DNA of 64,000 bases, from assembly GCA_964057225.1 (NCBI GenBank), contig OZ059897.1:7936001-8000000 (forward strand), read 5' to 3'. Numbering within the stretch: position 1 is the stretch's first letter; each line of letters starts with the position of its first letter. The translations under genes were made by a program, and so were the position numbers. This stretch comes from Auanema rhodensis (Eukaryota > Nematoda > Chromadorea > Rhabditida > Rhabditidae). Below the pieces are notes generated by a model. The model did not search any database. It saw only the letters and a program-made list of their open reading frames with translations, and was not told where the DNA came from. Positions 1 through 7,990 of the stretch are shown here, in pieces.

Positions 1-49
1 AATGACTTGTAGTTCGAACTTGATGTGCCAAGATATAACGAGAGCGTCA

Positions 50-122
50 GCCCGCGTGGCCTAATGGATAAGGCGTCTGACTTCTAATCAGAAGATTGTC
101 GGTTCGATCCCGGCCGTGGGCT
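50..122 (+). tRNA. tRNA-Arg-TCT: tRNA-Arg(TCT) copy 1
   Basis: Full cloverleaf: acceptor GCCCGCG/CGTGGGC, D-stem GCCT/AGGC, anticodon stem TCTGA/TCAGA with loop CTTCTAA (anticodon TCT), T-arm GTCGG-TTCGATC-CCGGC, discriminator T. There is no intron and no encoded CCA. A T6 terminator follows. This copy is the reference for the others. Confidence 0.97.
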
Positions 123-243
123 TCATCTCTTTTTTCTTCAACACCTTTTGAATCTGGATAAAGTACATTTCTGATATTTTCAAAGTGTGGACCCAATGAC
201 TTGTAGTTCGAACTTGATGTGCCAAGATATAACGAGAGCGTCA

Positions 244-316
244 GCCCGCGTGGCCTAATGGATAAGGCGTCTGACTTCTAATCAGAAGATTGTCGGTTCG
301 ATCCCGGCCGTGGGCT
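244..316 (+). tRNA. tRNA-Arg-TCT: tRNA-Arg(TCT) copy 2
   Basis: Identical to copy 1 in the tRNA body. T5 terminator; the downstream spacer has the rare ATTGTGG variant. Confidence 0.97.
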
Positions 317-437
317 TCATCTCTTTTTGCTTCAACACCTTTTGAATCTGGATAAAGTACATTTCTGATATTTTCAAATTGTGGACCCAATGACTTGTAG
401 TTCGAACTTGATGTGCCAAGATATTAGGAGAGCGTCA

Positions 438-510
438 GCCCGCGTGGCCTAATGGATAAGGCGTCTGACTTCTAATCAGAAGATTGTCGGTTCGATCCCG
501 GCCGTGGGCT
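438..510 (+). tRNA. tRNA-Arg-TCT: tRNA-Arg(TCT) copy 3
   Basis: Body identical. Preceded by the ATATTAGGAG leader seen only before copies 3 and 4; T5 terminator. Confidence 0.97.
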
Positions 511-631
511 TCATCTCTTTTTGCTTCAACACCTTTTGAATCTGGATAAAGTACATTTTTGATATTTTCAAATTGTGGACCCAATGACTTGTAGTTCGAA
601 CTTGATGTGCCAAGATATTAGGAGAGCGTCA

Positions 632-704
632 GCCCGCGTGGCCTAATGGATAAGGCGTCTGACTTCTAATCAGAAGATTGTCGGTTCGATCCCGGCCGTG
701 GGCT
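632..704 (+). tRNA. tRNA-Arg-TCT: tRNA-Arg(TCT) copy 4
   Basis: Body identical. ATATTAGGAG leader, T5 terminator, CTCGGG spacer variant. Confidence 0.97.
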
Positions 705-825
705 TCATCTCTTTTTGCTTCAACACCTTTTGAATCTGGATAAAGTACATTTTTGATATTTTCAAACTCGGGACCCAATGACTTGTAGTTCGAACTTGAT
801 GTGCCAAGATATAAAGAGAGCGTCA

Positions 826-898
826 GCCCGCGTGGCCTAATGGATAAGGCGTCTGACTTCTAATCAGAAGATTGTCGGTTCGATCCCGGCCGTGGGCT
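826..898 (+). tRNA. tRNA-Arg-TCT: tRNA-Arg(TCT) copy 5
   Basis: Body identical. ATAAAGAGAG leader (shared with copies 14 and 21), T5 terminator, GTCGGG spacer. Confidence 0.97.
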
Positions 899-1019
899 TC
901 ATCTCTTTTTGCTTCAACACCTTTTGAATCTGGATAAAGTACATTTTTGATATTTTCAAAGTCGGGACCCAATGACTTGTAGTTCGAACTTGATGTGCCA
1001 AGATATAACGAGAGCGTCA

Positions 1020-1092
1020 GCCCGCGTGGCCTAATGGATAAGGCGTCTGACTTCTAATCAGAAGATTGTCGGTTCGATCCCGGCCGTGGGCT
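1020..1092 (+). tRNA. tRNA-Arg-TCT: tRNA-Arg(TCT) copy 6
   Basis: Body identical. ACGAGAG leader, T5 terminator, GTGTGG spacer. Confidence 0.97.
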
Positions 1093-1213
1093 TCATCTCT
1101 TTTTGCTTCAACACCTTTTGAATCTGGATAAAGTACATTTCTGATATTTTCAAAGTGTGGACCCAATGACTTGTAGTTCGAACTTGATGTGCCAAGATAT
1201 AACGAGAGCGTCA

Positions 1214-1286
1214 GCCCGCGTGGCCTAATGGATAAGGCGTCTGACTTCTAATCAGAAGATTGTCGGTTCGATCCCGGCCGTGGGCT
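1214..1286 (+). tRNA. tRNA-Arg-TCT: tRNA-Arg(TCT) copy 7
   Basis: Body identical. T6 terminator, GTGTGG spacer. Confidence 0.97.
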
Positions 1287-1407
1287 TCATCTCTTTTTTC
1301 TTCAACACCTTTTGAATCTGGATAAAGTACATTTCTGATATTTTCAAAGTGTGGACCCAATGACTTGTAGTTCGAACTTGATGTGCCAAGATATAACGAG
1401 AGCGTCA

Positions 1408-1480
1408 GCCCGCGTGGCCTAATGGATAAGGCGTCTGACTTCTAATCAGAAGATTGTCGGTTCGATCCCGGCCGTGGGCT
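1408..1480 (+). tRNA. tRNA-Arg-TCT: tRNA-Arg(TCT) copy 8
   Basis: Body identical. T5 terminator, CTCGGG spacer. Confidence 0.97.
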
Positions 1481-1601
1481 TCATCTCTTTTTGCTTCAAC
1501 ACCTTTTGAATCTGGATAAAGTACATTTTTGATATTTTCAAACTCGGGACCCAATGACTTGTAGTTCGAACTTGATGTGCCAAGATATAACGAGAGCGTC
1601 A

Positions 1602-1674
1602 GCCCGCGTGGCCTAATGGATAAGGCGTCTGACTTCTAATCAGAAGATTGTCGGTTCGATCCCGGCCGTGGGCT
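1602..1674 (+). tRNA. tRNA-Arg-TCT: tRNA-Arg(TCT) copy 9
   Basis: Body identical. T5 terminator, CATTTCTG and GTGTGG spacer. Confidence 0.97.
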
Positions 1675-1795
1675 TCATCTCTTTTTGCTTCAACACCTTT
1701 TGAATCTGGATAAAGTACATTTCTGATATTTTCAAAGTGTGGACCCAATGACTTGTAGTTCGAACTTGATGTGCCAAGATATAACGAGAGCGTCA

Positions 1796-1868
1796 GCCCG
1801 CGTGGCCTAATGGATAAGGCGTCTGACTTCTAATCAGAAGATTGTCGGTTCGATCCCGGCCGTGGGCT
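1796..1868 (+). tRNA. tRNA-Arg-TCT: tRNA-Arg(TCT) copy 10
   Basis: Body identical. T5 terminator, CATTTTTG and GTCGGG spacer. Confidence 0.97.
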
Positions 1869-1989
1869 TCATCTCTTTTTGCTTCAACACCTTTTGAATC
1901 TGGATAAAGTACATTTTTGATATTTTCAAAGTCGGGACCCAATGACTTGTAGTTCGAACTTGATGTGCCAAGATATAACGAGAGCGTCA

Positions 1990-2062
1990 GCCCGCGTGGC
2001 CTAATGGATAAGGCGTCTGACTTCTAATCAGAAGATTGTCGGTTCGATCCCGGCCGTGGGCT
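1990..2062 (+). tRNA. tRNA-Arg-TCT: tRNA-Arg(TCT) copy 11
   Basis: Body identical. T5 terminator, GTGTGG spacer. Confidence 0.97.
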
Positions 2063-2183
2063 TCATCTCTTTTTGCTTCAACACCTTTTGAATCTGGATA
2101 AAGTACATTTCTGATATTTTCAAAGTGTGGACCCAATGACTTGTAGTTCGAACTTGATGTGCCAAGATATAACGAGAGCGTCA

Positions 2184-2256
2184 GCCCGCGTGGCCTAATG
2201 GATAAGGCGTCTGACTTCTAATCAGAAGATTGTCGGTTCGATCCCGGCCGTGGGCT
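2184..2256 (+). tRNA. tRNA-Arg-TCT: tRNA-Arg(TCT) copy 12
   Basis: Body identical. T6 terminator, GTGTGG spacer. Confidence 0.97.
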
Positions 2257-2377
2257 TCATCTCTTTTTTCTTCAACACCTTTTGAATCTGGATAAAGTAC
2301 ATTTCTGATATTTTCAAAGTGTGGACCCAATGACTTGTAGTTCGAACTTGATGTGCCAAGATATAACGAGAGCGTCA

Positions 2378-2450
2378 GCCCGCGTGGCCTAATGGATAAG
2401 GCGTCTGACTTCTAATCAGAAGATTGTCGGTTCGATCCCGGCCGTGGGCT
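2378..2450 (+). tRNA. tRNA-Arg-TCT: tRNA-Arg(TCT) copy 13
   Basis: Body identical. T5 terminator, CTCGGG spacer. Confidence 0.97.
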
Positions 2451-2571
2451 TCATCTCTTTTTGCTTCAACACCTTTTGAATCTGGATAAAGTACATTTTT
2501 GATATTTTCAAACTCGGGACCCAATGACTTGTAGTTCGAACTTGATGTGCCAAGATATAAAGAGAGCGTCA

Positions 2572-2644
2572 GCCCGCGTGGCCTAATGGATAAGGCGTCT
2601 GACTTCTAATCAGAAGATTGTCGGTTCGATCCCGGCCGTGGGCT
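2572..2644 (+). tRNA. tRNA-Arg-TCT: tRNA-Arg(TCT) copy 14
   Basis: Body identical. ATAAAGAGAG leader, T5 terminator, GTCGGG spacer. Confidence 0.97.
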
Positions 2645-2765
2645 TCATCTCTTTTTGCTTCAACACCTTTTGAATCTGGATAAAGTACATTTTTGATATT
2701 TTCAAAGTCGGGACCCAATGACTTGTAGTTCGAACTTGATGTGCCAAGATATAACGAGAGCGTCA

Positions 2766-2838
2766 GCCCGCGTGGCCTAATGGATAAGGCGTCTGACTTC
2801 TAATCAGAAGATTGTCGGTTCGATCCCGGCCGTGGGCT
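2766..2838 (+). tRNA. tRNA-Arg-TCT: tRNA-Arg(TCT) copy 15
   Basis: Body identical. T5 terminator, CATTTCTG and GTGTGG spacer. Confidence 0.97.
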
Positions 2839-2959
2839 TCATCTCTTTTTGCTTCAACACCTTTTGAATCTGGATAAAGTACATTTCTGATATTTTCAAA
2901 GTGTGGACCCAATGACTTGTAGTTCGAACTTGATGTGCCAAGATATAACGAGAGCGTCA

Positions 2960-3032
2960 GCCCGCGTGGCCTAATGGATAAGGCGTCTGACTTCTAATCA
3001 GAAGATTGTCGGTTTGATCCCGGCCGTGGGCT
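2960..3032 (+). tRNA. tRNA-Arg-TCT: tRNA-Arg(TCT) copy 16, C56T variant
   Basis: One change from the others: T at 3015 replaces C56 of the T-loop. C56 pairs with G19 and is a core base of the B-box promoter, so this copy is probably weakly transcribed or misfolded (inference). T5 terminator. Confidence 0.9.
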
Positions 3033-3153
3033 TCATCTCTTTTTGCTTCAACACCTTTTGAATCTGGATAAAGTACATTTTTGATATTTTCAAAGTGTGG
3101 ACCCAATGACTTGTAGTTCGAACTTGATGTGCCAAGATATAACGAGAGCGTCA

Positions 3154-3226
3154 GCCCGCGTGGCCTAATGGATAAGGCGTCTGACTTCTAATCAGAAGAT
3201 TGTCGGTTCGATCCCGGCCGTGGGCT
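3154..3226 (+). tRNA. tRNA-Arg-TCT: tRNA-Arg(TCT) copy 17
   Basis: Body identical to copy 1. T5 terminator, GTGTGG spacer. Confidence 0.97.
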
Positions 3227-3347
3227 TCATCTCTTTTTGCTTCAACACCTTTTGAATCTGGATAAAGTACATTTCTGATATTTTCAAAGTGTGGACCCAA
3301 TGACTTGTAGTTCGAACTTGATGTGCCAAGATATAACGAGAGCGTCA

Positions 3348-3420
3348 GCCCGCGTGGCCTAATGGATAAGGCGTCTGACTTCTAATCAGAAGATTGTCGG
3401 TTCGATCCCGGCCGTGGGCT
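3348..3420 (+). tRNA. tRNA-Arg-TCT: tRNA-Arg(TCT) copy 18
   Basis: Body identical. The spacer has CACCTTCTG instead of CACCTTTTG, shared with copies 30 and 33. Confidence 0.97.
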
Positions 3421-3541
3421 TCATCTCTTTTTGCTTCAACACCTTCTGAATCTGGATAAAGTACATTTTTGATATTTTCAAAGTCGGGACCCAATGACTT
3501 GTAGTTCGAACTTGATGTGCCAAGATATAACGGGAGCGTCA

Positions 3542-3614
3542 GCCCGCGTGGCCTAATGGATAAGGCGTCTGACTTCTAATCAGAAGATTGTCGGTTCGAT
3601 CCCGGCCGTGGGCT
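3542..3614 (+). tRNA. tRNA-Arg-TCT: tRNA-Arg(TCT) copy 19
   Basis: Body identical. ACGGGAG leader, shared with copies 31 and 33; GTCGGG spacer. Confidence 0.97.
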
Positions 3615-3735
3615 TCATCTCTTTTTGCTTCAACACCTTTTGAATCTGGATAAAGTACATTTTTGATATTTTCAAAGTCGGGACCCAATGACTTGTAGTT
3701 CGAACTTGATGTGCCAAGATATAACGAGAGCGTCA

Positions 3736-3808
3736 GCCCGCGTGGCCTAATGGATAAGGCGTCTGACTTCTAATCAGAAGATTGTCGGTTCGATCCCGGC
3801 CGTGGGCT
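3736..3808 (+). tRNA. tRNA-Arg-TCT: tRNA-Arg(TCT) copy 20
   Basis: Body identical. T5 terminator, CTCGGG spacer. Confidence 0.97.
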
Positions 3809-3929
3809 TCATCTCTTTTTGCTTCAACACCTTTTGAATCTGGATAAAGTACATTTTTGATATTTTCAAACTCGGGACCCAATGACTTGTAGTTCGAACT
3901 TGATGTGCCAAGATATAAAGAGAGCGTCA

Positions 3930-4002
3930 GCCCGCGTGGCCTAATGGATAAGGCGTCTGACTTCTAATCAGAAGATTGTCGGTTCGATCCCGGCCGTGGG
4001 CT
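3930..4002 (+). tRNA. tRNA-Arg-TCT: tRNA-Arg(TCT) copy 21
   Basis: Body identical. ATAAAGAGAG leader, GTCGGG spacer. Confidence 0.97.
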
Positions 4003-4123
4003 TCATCTCTTTTTGCTTCAACACCTTTTGAATCTGGATAAAGTACATTTTTGATATTTTCAAAGTCGGGACCCAATGACTTGTAGTTCGAACTTGATGT
4101 GCCAAGATATAACGAGAGCGTCA

Positions 4124-4196
4124 GCCCGCGTGGCCTAATGGATAAGGCGTCTGACTTCTAATCAGAAGATTGTCGGTTCGATCCCGGCCGTGGGCT
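4124..4196 (+). tRNA. tRNA-Arg-TCT: tRNA-Arg(TCT) copy 22
   Basis: Body identical. T5 terminator, GTGTGG spacer. Confidence 0.97.
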
Positions 4197-4317
4197 TCAT
4201 CTCTTTTTGCTTCAACACCTTTTGAATCTGGATAAAGTACATTTCTGATATTTTCAAAGTGTGGACCCAATGACTTGTAGTTCGAACTTGATGTGCCAAG
4301 ATATAACGAGAGCGTCA

Positions 4318-4390
4318 GCCCGCGTGGCCTAATGGATAAGGCGTCTGACTTCTAATCAGAAGATTGTCGGTTCGATCCCGGCCGTGGGCT
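4318..4390 (+). tRNA. tRNA-Arg-TCT: tRNA-Arg(TCT) copy 23
   Basis: Body identical. T6 terminator; spacer variant GAATGTGG, shared with copies 27 and 34. Confidence 0.97.
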
Positions 4391-4511
4391 TCATCTCTTT
4401 TTTCTTCAACACCTTTTGAATGTGGATAAAGTACATTTCTGATATTTTCAAAGTGTGGACCCAATGACTTGTAGTTCGAACTTGATGTGCCAAGATATAA
4501 CGAGAGCGTCA

Positions 4512-4584
4512 GCCCGCGTGGCCTAATGGATAAGGCGTCTGACTTCTAATCAGAAGATTGTCGGTTTGATCCCGGCCGTGGGCT
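4512..4584 (+). tRNA. tRNA-Arg-TCT: tRNA-Arg(TCT) copy 24, C56T variant
   Basis: Same T-loop C56T change as copy 16 (at 4567). It follows a T6/GAATGTGG unit, as copy 28 does. Confidence 0.9.
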
Positions 4585-4705
4585 TCATCTCTTTTTGCTT
4601 CAACACCTTTTGAATCTGGATAAAGTACATTTTTGATATTTTCAAAGTGTGGACCCAATGACTTGTAGTTCGAACTTGATGTGCCAAGATATAACGAGAG
4701 CGTCA

Positions 4706-4778
4706 GCCCGCGTGGCCTAATGGATAAGGCGTCTGACTTCTAATCAGAAGATTGTCGGTTCGATCCCGGCCGTGGGCT
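4706..4778 (+). tRNA. tRNA-Arg-TCT: tRNA-Arg(TCT) copy 25
   Basis: Body identical to copy 1. T5 terminator, GTCGGG spacer. Confidence 0.97.
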
Positions 4779-4899
4779 TCATCTCTTTTTGCTTCAACAC
4801 CTTTTGAATCTGGATAAAGTACATTTTTGATATTTTCAAAGTCGGGACCCAATGACTTGTAGTTCGAACTTGATGTGCCAAGATATAACGAGAGCGTCA

Positions 4900-4972
4900 G
4901 CCCGCGTGGCCTAATGGATAAGGCGTCTGACTTCTAATCAGAAGATTGTCGGTTCGATCCCGGCCGTGGGCT
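4900..4972 (+). tRNA. tRNA-Arg-TCT: tRNA-Arg(TCT) copy 26
   Basis: Body identical. T5 terminator, GTGTGG spacer. Confidence 0.97.
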
Positions 4973-5093
4973 TCATCTCTTTTTGCTTCAACACCTTTTG
5001 AATCTGGATAAAGTACATTTCTGATATTTTCAAAGTGTGGACCCAATGACTTGTAGTTCGAACTTGATGTGCCAAGATATAACGAGAGCGTCA

Positions 5094-5166
5094 GCCCGCG
5101 TGGCCTAATGGATAAGGCGTCTGACTTCTAATCAGAAGATTGTCGGTTCGATCCCGGCCGTGGGCT
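5094..5166 (+). tRNA. tRNA-Arg-TCT: tRNA-Arg(TCT) copy 27
   Basis: Body identical. T6 terminator and GAATGTGG spacer, matching copy 23. Confidence 0.97.
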
Positions 5167-5287
5167 TCATCTCTTTTTTCTTCAACACCTTTTGAATGTG
5201 GATAAAGTACATTTCTGATATTTTCAAAGTGTGGACCCAATGACTTGTAGTTCGAACTTGATGTGCCAAGATATAACGAGAGCGTCA

Positions 5288-5360
5288 GCCCGCGTGGCCT
5301 AATGGATAAGGCGTCTGACTTCTAATCAGAAGATTGTCGGTTTGATCCCGGCCGTGGGCT
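5288..5360 (+). tRNA. tRNA-Arg-TCT: tRNA-Arg(TCT) copy 28, C56T variant
   Basis: Third copy with T at position 56 (5343). It heads a four-unit block that repeats copies 16-19. Confidence 0.9.
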
Positions 5361-5481
5361 TCATCTCTTTTTGCTTCAACACCTTTTGAATCTGGATAAA
5401 GTACATTTTTGATATTTTCAAAGTGTGGACCCAATGACTTGTAGTTCGAACTTGATGTGCCAAGATATAACGAGAGCGTCA

Positions 5482-5554
5482 GCCCGCGTGGCCTAATGGA
5501 TAAGGCGTCTGACTTCTAATCAGAAGATTGTCGGTTCGATCCCGGCCGTGGGCT
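5482..5554 (+). tRNA. tRNA-Arg-TCT: tRNA-Arg(TCT) copy 29
   Basis: Body identical to copy 1. T5 terminator, CATTTCTG and GTGTGG spacer, as copy 17. Confidence 0.97.
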
Positions 5555-5675
5555 TCATCTCTTTTTGCTTCAACACCTTTTGAATCTGGATAAAGTACAT
5601 TTCTGATATTTTCAAAGTGTGGACCCAATGACTTGTAGTTCGAACTTGATGTGCCAAGATATAACGAGAGCGTCA

Positions 5676-5748
5676 GCCCGCGTGGCCTAATGGATAAGGC
5701 GTCTGACTTCTAATCAGAAGATTGTCGGTTCGATCCCGGCCGTGGGCT
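5676..5748 (+). tRNA. tRNA-Arg-TCT: tRNA-Arg(TCT) copy 30
   Basis: Body identical. CACCTTCTG spacer and GTCGGG, as copy 18. Confidence 0.97.
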
Positions 5749-5869
5749 TCATCTCTTTTTGCTTCAACACCTTCTGAATCTGGATAAAGTACATTTTTGA
5801 TATTTTCAAAGTCGGGACCCAATGACTTGTAGTTCGAACTTGATGTGCCAAGATATAACGGGAGCGTCA

Positions 5870-5942
5870 GCCCGCGTGGCCTAATGGATAAGGCGTCTGA
5901 CTTCTAATCAGAAGATTGTCGGTTCGATCCCGGCCGTGGGCT
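5870..5942 (+). tRNA. tRNA-Arg-TCT: tRNA-Arg(TCT) copy 31
   Basis: Body identical. ACGGGAG leader and GTCGGG spacer, as copy 19. Confidence 0.97.
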
Positions 5943-6063
5943 TCATCTCTTTTTGCTTCAACACCTTTTGAATCTGGATAAAGTACATTTTTGATATTTT
6001 CAAAGTCGGGACCCAATGACTTGTAGTTCGAACTTGATGTGCCAAGATATAACGAGAGCGTCA

Positions 6064-6136
6064 GCCCGCGTGGCCTAATGGATAAGGCGTCTGACTTCTA
6101 ATCAGAAGATTGTCGGTTCGATCCCGGCCGTGGGCT
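6064..6136 (+). tRNA. tRNA-Arg-TCT: tRNA-Arg(TCT) copy 32
   Basis: Body identical. T6 terminator, GTGTGG spacer. Confidence 0.97.
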
Positions 6137-6257
6137 TCATCTCTTTTTTCTTCAACACCTTTTGAATCTGGATAAAGTACATTTCTGATATTTTCAAAGT
6201 GTGGACCCAATGACTTGTAGTTCGAACTTGATGTGCCAAGATATAACGGGAGCGTCA

Positions 6258-6330
6258 GCCCGCGTGGCCTAATGGATAAGGCGTCTGACTTCTAATCAGA
6301 AGATTGTCGGTTCGATCCCGGCCGTGGGCT
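6258..6330 (+). tRNA. tRNA-Arg-TCT: tRNA-Arg(TCT) copy 33
   Basis: Body identical. ACGGGAG leader; the trailer reads TTATCTC instead of TCATCTC before T5, a change unique to this copy. Confidence 0.97.
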
Positions 6331-6451
6331 TTATCTCTTTTTGCTTCAACACCTTCTGAATCTGGATAAAGTACATTTTTGATATTTTCAAACTCGGGAC
6401 CCAATGACTTGTAGTTCGAACTTGATGTGCCAAGATATAACGAGAGCGTCA

Positions 6452-6524
6452 GCCCGCGTGGCCTAATGGATAAGGCGTCTGACTTCTAATCAGAAGATTG
6501 TCGGTTCGATCCCGGCCGTGGGCT
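6452..6524 (+). tRNA. tRNA-Arg-TCT: tRNA-Arg(TCT) copy 34
   Basis: Body identical. T5 terminator with GAATGTGG and GTCGGG spacer, a mix not seen in the other copies. Confidence 0.97.
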
Positions 6525-6645
6525 TCATCTCTTTTTGCTTCAACACCTTTTGAATGTGGATAAAGTACATTTCTGATATTTTCAAAGTCGGGACCCAATG
6601 ACTTGTAGTTCGAACTTGATGTGCCAAGATATAACGAGAGCGTCA

Positions 6646-6718
6646 GCCCGCGTGGCCTAATGGATAAGGCGTCTGACTTCTAATCAGAAGATTGTCGGTT
6701 CGATCCCGGCCGTGGGCT
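6646..6718 (+). tRNA. tRNA-Arg-TCT: tRNA-Arg(TCT) copy 35
   Basis: Body identical. T5 terminator, CTCGGG spacer. Confidence 0.97.
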
Positions 6719-6839
6719 TCATCTCTTTTTGCTTCAACACCTTTTGAATCTGGATAAAGTACATTTTTGATATTTTCAAACTCGGGACCCAATGACTTGT
6801 AGTTCGAACTTGATGTGCCAAGATATAACGAAAGCGTCA

Positions 6840-6912
6840 GCCCGCGTGGCCTAATGGATAAGGCGTCTGACTTCTAATCAGAAGATTGTCGGTTCGATCC
6901 CGGCCGTGGGCT
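6840..6912 (+). tRNA. tRNA-Arg-TCT: tRNA-Arg(TCT) copy 36, last unit
   Basis: Body identical. Unique ACGAAAG leader. Its 3' spacer carries TTCGATCTTG instead of TTCGAACTTG and a 6-nt loss, as expected for a terminal unit escaping homogenisation. Confidence 0.97.
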
Positions 6913-7068
6913 TCATCTCTTTTTGCTTCAACACCTTTTGAATCTGGATAAAGTACATTTTTGATATTTTCAAAGTGTGGACCCAATGACTTGTAGTTCG
7001 ATCTTGATGTGCCAATAACGGGAGCGTTAACGACATCTAACATAGTGCAAACTCTCTTTTTATTTCAG

Positions 7069-7675
7069 CGTTTCGTTCCTCTACCAGCTTCCTCTCTTGC
7101 ATCATCTCTTAATTGTATCTTCATGAGGTGGAACGAGATGAAAACAGGTATTGAAGTTTATGACAAGGATGGTACTATTATTGGAGTCTCAAAAGTTGCT
7201 GCCCAAGCAGTATGTGATTAGTGCATAGACTCTTCAATTATTTAAATGTTTGCAGGCTGTTCGTGACACTACTCTAGTTAGAGCATTCCTCCCTGTACCT
7301 CTATTGTTAGCTCCTCCTTGTATATTACCATTTTTAGAAAAGTATGTTCGAATTATTCTAGTTTTACTGCATTGTACTGTCTAATTACTTGTAGGCTCAA
7401 ATGGGTTAAATCTTCGCCTGTTCGTCATTTACTTGTGAATGCTATGGTTTGTACTGTTTCATTTGCTTTATCACTTCCCGTAGCTTTGGCGCTTTTTCCT
7501 CAAGAATCTGCTGTAAGTTTTGAATTCAATATGCTTTCCCATTTTTTATTTTCAGATTCCAATCGAGAAACTGGAGAAAGAATTACAAGAAAAAACAAAA
7601 GCTACCGAACTCGTTCCATTCGGAGACTCTATATATGTAACTGCAGGGTTAGAGCCAGACCGACTAGAGGAATGA
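7069..7675 (+). CDS. Sideroflexin, 3' part, with LTR-encoded C-terminus
   Basis: Sideroflexins are multi-pass inner mitochondrial membrane proteins that import serine and feed one-carbon metabolism (known for the family). Four exons are visible: 7069-7209, 7256-7341, 7395-7512 and 7556-7612, with introns of 46, 53 and 43 nt and all phases in agreement. Family landmarks are the VPLPA segment in the first exon, the LEK/K-L-K-W junction, and 'ALFPQESA' near the end, matching the usual ALFPQ motif. The N-terminal roughly 200 residues are missing: the first exon starts at an acceptor (7061-7068), and the tRNA array lies directly upstream, so earlier exons must be left of the array. The final exon is cut after Glu-Leu by the LTR element. 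Reading on into the LTR adds 20 residues and a TGA at 7673-7675 in place of the normal last six residues. Whether this product is stable is unknown. Confidence 0.9.
7607..7612 (+). repeat. Target-site duplication, left copy (GAACTC)
   Basis: The same six bases occur at 19685-19690 just outside the right LTR. Removing the element and one copy restores the sideroflexin reading frame exactly. Confidence 0.97.
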
Positions 7676-7976
7676 GGAATGGCACCGCCTTCCCTCATGC
7701 CCCTATTCGGGAGTTCGCCCCTTTGCAAGCCCATGGACGGTTTGCATCTAACTTAGTTAATCTTATATATTAGTCTTTGTCTTGTAAATGTAGTTTACTT
7801 TATCCTTGTGTTAATGTATTGTAATGATATTGTATTGTGTATAATAAACCTATATATTTCCTTATCTTATGTAATCCTTATGCTCTGTTTCCATACCGCT
7901 ACACTTATGGAATACTATACGCGTAGTTGAGCAGACTACAATGGTCTGTTCAATATACGTAGGAGCATAATGGAAC
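7613..7976 (+). repeat. 5' LTR
   Basis: 364 bp, inverted termini GTTCCATT...AATGGAAC. A polyadenylation signal AATAAA lies at 7843-7848. The first 60 bases are open in the sideroflexin frame. No difference from the 3' LTR was found by eye. Confidence 0.97.
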
Positions 7977-7977
7977 G

Positions 7978-7990
7978 TGGAGGTTCCACC
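7978..7990 (+). other. Primer binding site, probably tRNA-Gln
   Basis: TGGAGGTTCCACC begins one base after the LTR. It complements a tRNA 3' end of acceptor strand TGGAACC, discriminator T and CCA. A GGTTCCA...TGGAACC acceptor stem is what I recall for invertebrate tRNA-Gln. It does not match the Arg or Lys tRNAs in this window. Confidence 0.6.

Larger units (their letters stand above)
1..7027 (+). repeat. Tandem array of 36 tRNA-Arg(TCT) units, 194 bp each
   Basis: The tRNA starts fall exactly at 50 + 194n (n = 0 to 35), with no net indel over 6.8 kb. Each unit is a 73-nt tRNA plus a 121-nt spacer. The spacer has a T5 or T6 Pol III stop about 7 nt after the tRNA and a TATAA-like stretch about 16 nt before the next one. 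Units differ at only a few spacer positions: ACGAGAG/AAAGAGAG/ACGGGAG/TTAGGAG leaders, CATTTCTG or CATTTTTG, and GTGTGG/GTCGGG/CTCGGG. The last spacer lacks 'agatat' and similarity stops at about 7027, exactly where a 37th tRNA would begin. The left end runs off the window, so the full array is longer. Near identity points to recent amplification or ongoing homogenisation. Arg-TCT reads AGA, a codon favoured in AT-rich genomes, which could be the reason for amplification (inference). Confidence 0.97.

Noticed and set aside
1..7027. Regular direct repeats that could suggest a CRISPR array
   Set aside because: The repeat unit is a whole tRNA gene with a near-identical 121-nt spacer; CRISPR spacers are unique and far shorter, and this is eukaryotic DNA.
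7552..7734. Minus-strand 60-residue frame crossing the 5' LTR, repeated in the 3' LTR (19251-19442)
   Set aside because: It is duplicated only because the LTRs are identical; no start context, domain or splice extension.
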